DNA of 18,216 bases from an uncultured Flavobacteriaceae bacterium. GTDB taxonomy: Bacteria; Bacteroidota; Bacteroidia; Flavobacteriales; Flavobacteriaceae. Below, one piece after another: positions 14,985-18,216 of this stretch (position 1 is its first letter; each line of letters opens with the position of its first letter). The notes under the pieces are model-generated. The model was not told the DNA's origin. It saw only the letters and a program-made list of their open reading frames with translations, and did no database searches. The translations under genes and the position numbers were made by a program. Where the stretch lies: positions 1 through 18,216 of the forward strand of contig CAJWAY010000015.1 in assembly GCA_913020685.1 (NCBI GenBank), in the 5' to 3' direction.

Positions 14985-17348
14985 CTAAAAATCAATTACA
15001 AAACCAAAGGAAGGGATCGGAATATTGTTGTTTTCCCCAGTATTCACCTCTACCAAATTAAGTGGAAGGATCAAGTTACCATCCTCAGTTCTATTAAGAC
15101 CATACTCATCAGGTAGAGGCACACTTTGTGCCAAGAAGTTCTGAATTTCAAAATAGAAATTGAAAGAATACCTTTTGAAATTCCATTTTTTATCAAATCG
15201 GATATCGGCCAAGTTAAAAGGATCCAACTTTACATTTCCCAATTGATTATAATCCAATACCACTTCGGGATAGGCCGCCAGAGTCGCATTTTGATCGACC
15301 GGTACATAAGGGGTTTTTCCTGAAAATCGCCAACGGGCACTGATCTCCCAGTTTCTTTTCAGTTTGTACCCTCCGGAGAAAGAAATCAAATGTCGACTGT
15401 CCCAGACCGATGGTAAGTAATTCCCTTGAATTGTGGTAAATTGACTGTGAAAATATGTATAAGCAAAAACACCATAGAAATTTTTGTTAAGTTTCTGTTG
15501 ATATAGTGCTTCCACTCCATAACTTTTTCCTTTCCCATCACTACTGATTGCCTCATTGCCCAAAACCTCAAAGCCTCCTCCTTTGTTGGCAAGAGAAACC
15601 CCATCAATCAACGAAATGGGATATTGACTGTATTTCTTATAAAAGCCTTCTAAGGTAATTCTTGAGGCATTTCCCGGTGCATATTCCAAACCTGCAACCA
15701 GATGATCACTTTGAGTATATTTTGCATCTTTGTTTACTAACCTTATTTGACTGTTTTGATACCCCAACATGGTATAGGTCGGTATTTTGAAGTACCTCCC
15801 AACCGATGCATTAATTTTCCAGGTTTCATCATCCGTAAGATTGTAGGTTAGTGCCATACGTGGCGAAAAGTTATCCATCATGCTCGATCCCTGGGAAAAG
15901 CTGTCCGCGTCAAATCGAAAACCAAAGGAAAGACCCAAATTATCATTCAGGAATTTACGTTCTGCTTTGGTAAAGAATCCGTATTTCAAAAAATCGATCC
16001 CCGTGTTATAGTCAAGGTTGTAAAGAACACTTCGAGTAGCGTTTCCATAGTCTGAATATTGAATGTTGGTTCCGGCAGCAAATTTCAACTGTCCGATGTA
16101 GTGTTGGGTCTGAAACCTGAGTTTGGTTTCCTGTTCGTGGGAATCGTTTTGGAATAAAACCCCTGATTTTTTAGTATTGTCTTTATAGCGGGAAAAAATA
16201 TTTTGCAAACGATTGGTACTGAAGGAGGTAATCATCGATCCCTTACCATTCTTGAATTTTCTTTTCCATGAAAGCCCTATAGTAGTAGTTTTTTGTTGAA
16301 TGATTGGTACTTGTTCAATCGTAGCTTGTTGCCTTGAATCAAAGTCATCAGGAGGTTTTACAGAAAAGTCATCGATGGTGCCTAATCCCAGAAAAACGAG
16401 GGTATTGTAGGAATCAATTTCGTGGTTGACTTTCCATTGATAATCCCAATAATCGGGACGAATAGGCAAACCTATGAGTTCAAATAAAAATTGAAGGTAG
16501 CTTCTCCTAACCGAGAACAAGAGGGTGGTTTTTGATGGTTTATTTTTGTCTTTTTTGAAAAGTGGACCCTCTAAAGTCAAAGCCGCTTCACTGGCACCAA
16601 ACCTGAAATTCGCTCCAAAGCGATTGGGGTTTCCCTCCCTTTGTTCAAAATATAATACCCCGGAGAGGGGGTTGTCATACTCCGCACCAAATGCGGAACT
16701 TGAAAGGGTAACTTCTCTGATGAAAGATACATTGAGAATTCCCACAGGACCTCCCGCGCTTCCCTGGGTACTAAAATGGTTGATATTGGGTATTTCGATA
16801 CCATCTAGATAATAAACAGATTCATTGGGAGCACCCCCACGGATGATAATGTCATTCCTGAAACCACCAATGGAAGGAGAAATACCTGGCATACTTTGGA
16901 TTACTTTGGTTATGTCGTTGTTTCCTCCTGGATATGTTTCAATTTCAACAGCAGAAAAAGTTTGTGTAGATAATGGGGTTTCAACAGAAGTTCTAAATGG
17001 ACTTTGAAACACTACAATTTCCTCCAATTCGTTTGCAGATTCCTCCAACAAAATCTTAAGTGGAGGAGTCCCAAATGCTTTAACAATAATGTTAAAAATT
17101 GTTTTTGATTGATAACCCAAATGACTTATTGTAATATTATAAGTTCGTGCAGGAACATCCTTAAAGGTAAAATATCCCTCCTCATCAGTAGCCACACCCA
17201 TATTCGTACCTTCCAGAAGGACAGTTACACCTTGAATAGGAAGCTGTGATTGTTGATCGAGAATTCTACCGCTGAGCTGTCCTGCATTTTGAGCAGCCAA
17301 TAAATATGCGTTCATTATAACCAAAAGAAATAGAAATAGTAATCGCAT
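14985..17348 (-). CDS. TonB-dependent outer-membrane receptor with carboxypeptidase-regulatory-like domain
   Basis: A 787-residue outer-membrane active transporter powered by TonB-ExbBD. The Sec signal peptide is at about 1-19 (LLAAQ). A CarboxypepD_reg-like beta domain spans about 24-110 (GQLSGRILD, GVTVLLEGTNMG, DEEGYFTF). A TonB-box-like segment ELEEIVVF is at 107-114. The plug is at about 118-235, with DITKVIQSMPGI, IIIRGGAPNES and YYLDGIEIPN. A beta barrel runs to the terminal phenylalanine of FGFVIDF. There is no STN domain, so signalling through an anti-sigma factor is not expected, and no susD-like gene adjoins. The ligand is unknown. Neither haem nor siderophore specificity can be read. 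The gene is divergent from a Rieske lipoprotein gene across 104 nt. TAAGTTTA (17378-17371) is a 7-of-8 match to a -7 element. Confidence 0.95.
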   Translation of the reverse strand: MRLLFLFLLVIMNAYLLAAQNAGQLSGRILDQQSQLPIQGVTVLLEGTNMGVATDEEGYFTFKDVPARTYNITISHLGYQSKTIFNIIVKAFGTPPLKILLEESANELEEIVVFQSPFRTSVETPLSTQTFSAVEIETYPGGNNDITKVIQSMPGISPSIGGFRNDIIIRGGAPNESVYYLDGIEIPNINHFSTQGSAGGPVGILNVSFIREVTLSSSAFGAEYDNPLSGVLYFEQREGNPNRFGANFRFGASEAALTLEGPLFKKDKNKPSKTTLLFSVRRSYLQFLFELIGLPIRPDYWDYQWKVNHEIDSYNTLVFLGLGTIDDFSVKPPDDFDSRQQATIEQVPIIQQKTTTIGLSWKRKFKNGKGSMITSFSTNRLQNIFSRYKDNTKKSGVLFQNDSHEQETKLRFQTQHYIGQLKFAAGTNIQYSDYGNATRSVLYNLDYNTGIDFLKYGFFTKAERKFLNDNLGLSFGFRFDADSFSQGSSMMDNFSPRMALTYNLTDDETWKINASVGRYFKIPTYTMLGYQNSQIRLVNKDAKYTQSDHLVAGLEYAPGNASRITLEGFYKKYSQYPISLIDGVSLANKGGGFEVLGNEAISSDGKGKSYGVEALYQQKLNKNFYGVFAYTYFHSQFTTIQGNYLPSVWDSRHLISFSGGYKLKRNWEISARWRFSGKTPYVPVDQNATLAAYPEVVLDYNQLGNVKLDPFNLADIRFDKKWNFKRYSFNFYFEIQNFLAQSVPLPDEYGLNRTEDGNLILPLNLVEVNTGENNNIPIPSFGFVIDF

Positions 17349-17373
17349 CTTTTTGTCAGTAAAAATAGTTTAA

Positions 17374-17388
17374 ACTTATGATATAAGT
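17374..17388. repeat. Perfect 6-bp inverted repeat with 3-nt spacer
   Basis: ACTTAT and ATAAGT are exact reverse complements around GAT. The site overlaps the best -7-like box of the TonB receptor gene on the minus strand, so it could be an operator. The region is AT-rich and a chance origin is possible. Confidence 0.4.
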
Positions 17389-17390
17389 AG

Positions 17391-17426
17391 TTTTGTTTAA
17401 GAATTATTCAAAATGTCTAAACAAAA
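17391..17426. repeat. Perfect 9-bp inverted repeat with 18-nt spacer
   Basis: TTTTGTTTA (17391-17399) and TAAACAAAA (17418-17426) are exact reverse complements. The right arm lies just upstream of the Rieske gene's -7 box (17432-17439). The left arm lies upstream of the receptor gene's predicted promoter. The two half-sites are 27 bp apart centre to centre. A shared regulator binding both promoters is possible but unproven. Confidence 0.45.
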
Positions 17427-17431
17427 GTGAT

Positions 17432-17439
17432 TATATTTG
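17432..17439 (+). promoter_or_regulatory. Candidate -7 element for the Rieske lipoprotein gene
   Basis: TATATTTG is a full TAnnTTTG match 13 nt before the ATG, implying a very short leader of about 7 nt. No TTG is found 19-21 nt upstream, where the inverted-repeat arms lie instead. This would fit an activator-dependent promoter. Confidence 0.45.
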
Positions 17440-17452
17440 AACAAAATATTTT

Positions 17453-17911
17453 ATGAAAATTAAAAATAAAAGAAGAGAGTTTTTGAAAACAGCCTGTGCC
17501 CCGGTAGTTTTTTCAATGTTTGGTGTATCGATTCTCGAAGCCTGTAGCTCTGGAGATGACGATGATTATGGATCAAAATCAACCGTGGTAAATAACAGTA
17601 GTTCATACCAGAATCAACAAAGATCTGTAAGTATTGATTTAAATGATTCTAGTTTCTCAGCTATCAGTGAAATAGGTGGATGGATGAATTACAGCGCTGA
17701 GGGAATGCTTCTATTGAGGATTAGTGAGAGTGAAATAAGAGCATATAGTAACAGCTGTCCACACCAAGGGGCCAATAACCAATGGAGTTATAATAATTCA
17801 GTGTTTACTTGTGGGAGACACAATAATTCTTTCAGTGATGATTGCTCGAACACAACTATGACTTGTTACTCTTCTTCAATAGATGGCAATACTCTTACAG
17901 TAACACTTTAA
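17453..17911 (+). CDS. Rieske [2Fe-2S] lipoprotein exported by Tat
   Basis: A 152-residue protein with a twin-arginine signal (KRREFLK, 6-12), a hydrophobic stretch and a lipobox LEAC with the lipidated Cys at 31. CSSGDDDD follows. An acidic run just after the lipid Cys is a feature of Bacteroidota lipoproteins sent to the cell surface. The Rieske cluster ligands are C102 and H104 (CPH) and C120 and H123 (CGRH), separated by 15 residues. Tat export fits a cofactor loaded in the cytoplasm. The second Cys of each Rieske box, which forms a disulfide in bc1-type proteins, is missing. Two other cysteines, C131 and C138, follow. This points to a ferredoxin-like domain rather than a respiratory-chain one. 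The electron partner is unknown. It is divergent from the TonB receptor gene, and its 3' end overlaps the next minus-strand gene by 4 nt. Confidence 0.9.
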   Translation: MKIKNKRREFLKTACAPVVFSMFGVSILEACSSGDDDDYGSKSTVVNNSSSYQNQQRSVSIDLNDSSFSAISEIGGWMNYSAEGMLLLRISESEIRAYSNSCPHQGANNQWSYNNSVFTCGRHNNSFSDDCSNTTMTCYSSSIDGNTLTVTL

Positions 17912-18216
17912 TCAGATTCTTTTTTTTTCTCCCTTTTTTCTCGTTTTTCCCTCCGAGCCCTTCTTTTAGCCTCTACTTCTTCTTGCTCCAGTCTCTTTTC
18001 TTCATTTTTAAGATCAAATTCAGCCCTCATTTCTTTGAGGTCAGCACTATTAATTTGTTCTTGATCCGGAGCTTGAAGGGCTACATCTTCTATAGAAAAA
18101 CTTGCCTTATCGGTTTGTTTTCTCATTATTTCTTTAGCCGCCTTTAGATTGTAGTAAACCCCTGGATCAATCATTTTATTAGCAACATAGTTTTCTTTTT
18201 TGGCTTTGTCCCAACG
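17908..18216 (-). CDS. C-terminal part of an unrecognised charged protein, 5' end beyond the window
   Basis: An open frame with no stop upstream to the window edge, so the visible 102 residues are only the C-terminal part. An internal ATG at 18174 is not necessarily the start, because the frame continues as RWDKAKKENYVANK before it. The middle has DPGVYYNLKAAKEI. The last 45 residues are almost all Glu, Lys, Arg and Asp (EEKRLEQEEVEAKRRARREK), a likely extended helix or coiled coil. No cysteine, signal or membrane segment is visible. I do not recognise a family. Coding status is supported by the long open frame to the edge and by the 4-nt stop-to-stop overlap with the Rieske gene, a junction type also seen at GH3/clpX. 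Confidence 0.65.
   Translation of the reverse strand, partial: RWDKAKKENYVANKMIDPGVYYNLKAAKEIMRKQTDKASFSIEDVALQAPDQEQINSADLKEMRAEFDLKNEEKRLEQEEVEAKRRARREKREKREKKKESD

Noticed and set aside
17842..18147. Plus-strand frame with a Phe/Ser-rich hydrophobic product
   Set aside because: It is the complement of the Glu/Lys-rich minus-strand gene. Its hydrophobic look comes from antisense reading of GAA/AAA codons.

Overview
The window comes from the chromosome of a low-GC member of the Bacteroidota, most likely a flavobacterium. The evidence is in several parts. The proteins read as typical Flavobacteriia versions of MutS, trigger factor, ClpP, ClpX, GH3 and DUF2797. There is an HPPK-deoxynucleoside kinase fusion, an arrangement I know from this phylum. 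One gene is an outer-membrane TonB-dependent receptor with a carboxypeptidase-regulatory-like N-terminal domain. Most genes lack a Shine-Dalgarno sequence. Several intergenic regions carry the Bacteroidota promoter pattern, a TTG at about -33 and TAnnTTTG at about -7. Most of the content is core housekeeping. No IS element, phage, CRISPR array or integration site is visible, and the codon and base composition looks even by eye. The species is inference.

Layout, left to right. At 1-53 is the 5' part of a tRNA-Gly(GCC) gene on the minus strand, with its own promoter at 64-95. At 115-2709 (-) is mutS. A SPOUT rRNA/tRNA methyltransferase (2821-3354, +) runs tail-to-tail into an HPPK-deoxynucleoside kinase fusion (3341-4450, -). 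Next is a tight plus-strand operon of sppA, a queuosine-precursor transporter and rluF (4518-7707), with 0 and 1 nt between genes. A DUF2797 zinc-ribbon protein (7775-8566, -) and a GH3-family enzyme (8613-10130, +) diverge from a 46-nt region with interleaved promoters. Then follows a minus-strand proteostasis operon, tig-clpP-clpX (13391 down to 10127). Divergent from it is rpsP-rimM (13602-14981, +), for ribosomal protein bS16 and its assembly factor. Last come a TonB-dependent receptor (14985-17348, -), a divergent Tat-exported Rieske lipoprotein (17453-17911, +), and the 3' part of an unrecognised charged protein (17908-18216, -) that runs off the right edge.

How the genes fit together. 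Three themes recur: RNA modification and ribosome assembly (TrmH-family enzyme, RluF, queuosine precursor uptake, bS16, RimM), protein folding and quality control (trigger factor, ClpXP, SppA), and nucleotide/folate and DNA maintenance (HPPK-dNK, MutS). The TonB receptor and Rieske lipoprotein are the main accessory-looking pair. They share one intergenic region holding two perfect inverted repeats.

Coding is very dense. No gene-free stretch exceeds 300 bases. The longest is 210 nt between tig and rpsP, and it holds two opposed promoters and a leader hairpin. All four other convergent junctions either overlap (14, 4 and 4 nt) or are 3 nt apart. The items most worth a second look are the rpsP leader, where a perfect Shine-Dalgarno sequence sits inside a hairpin, the TonB/Rieske divergent pair, and the possible GIY-YIG-like fold of the DUF2797 protein. 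I did not find a clear new defence or mobile system.
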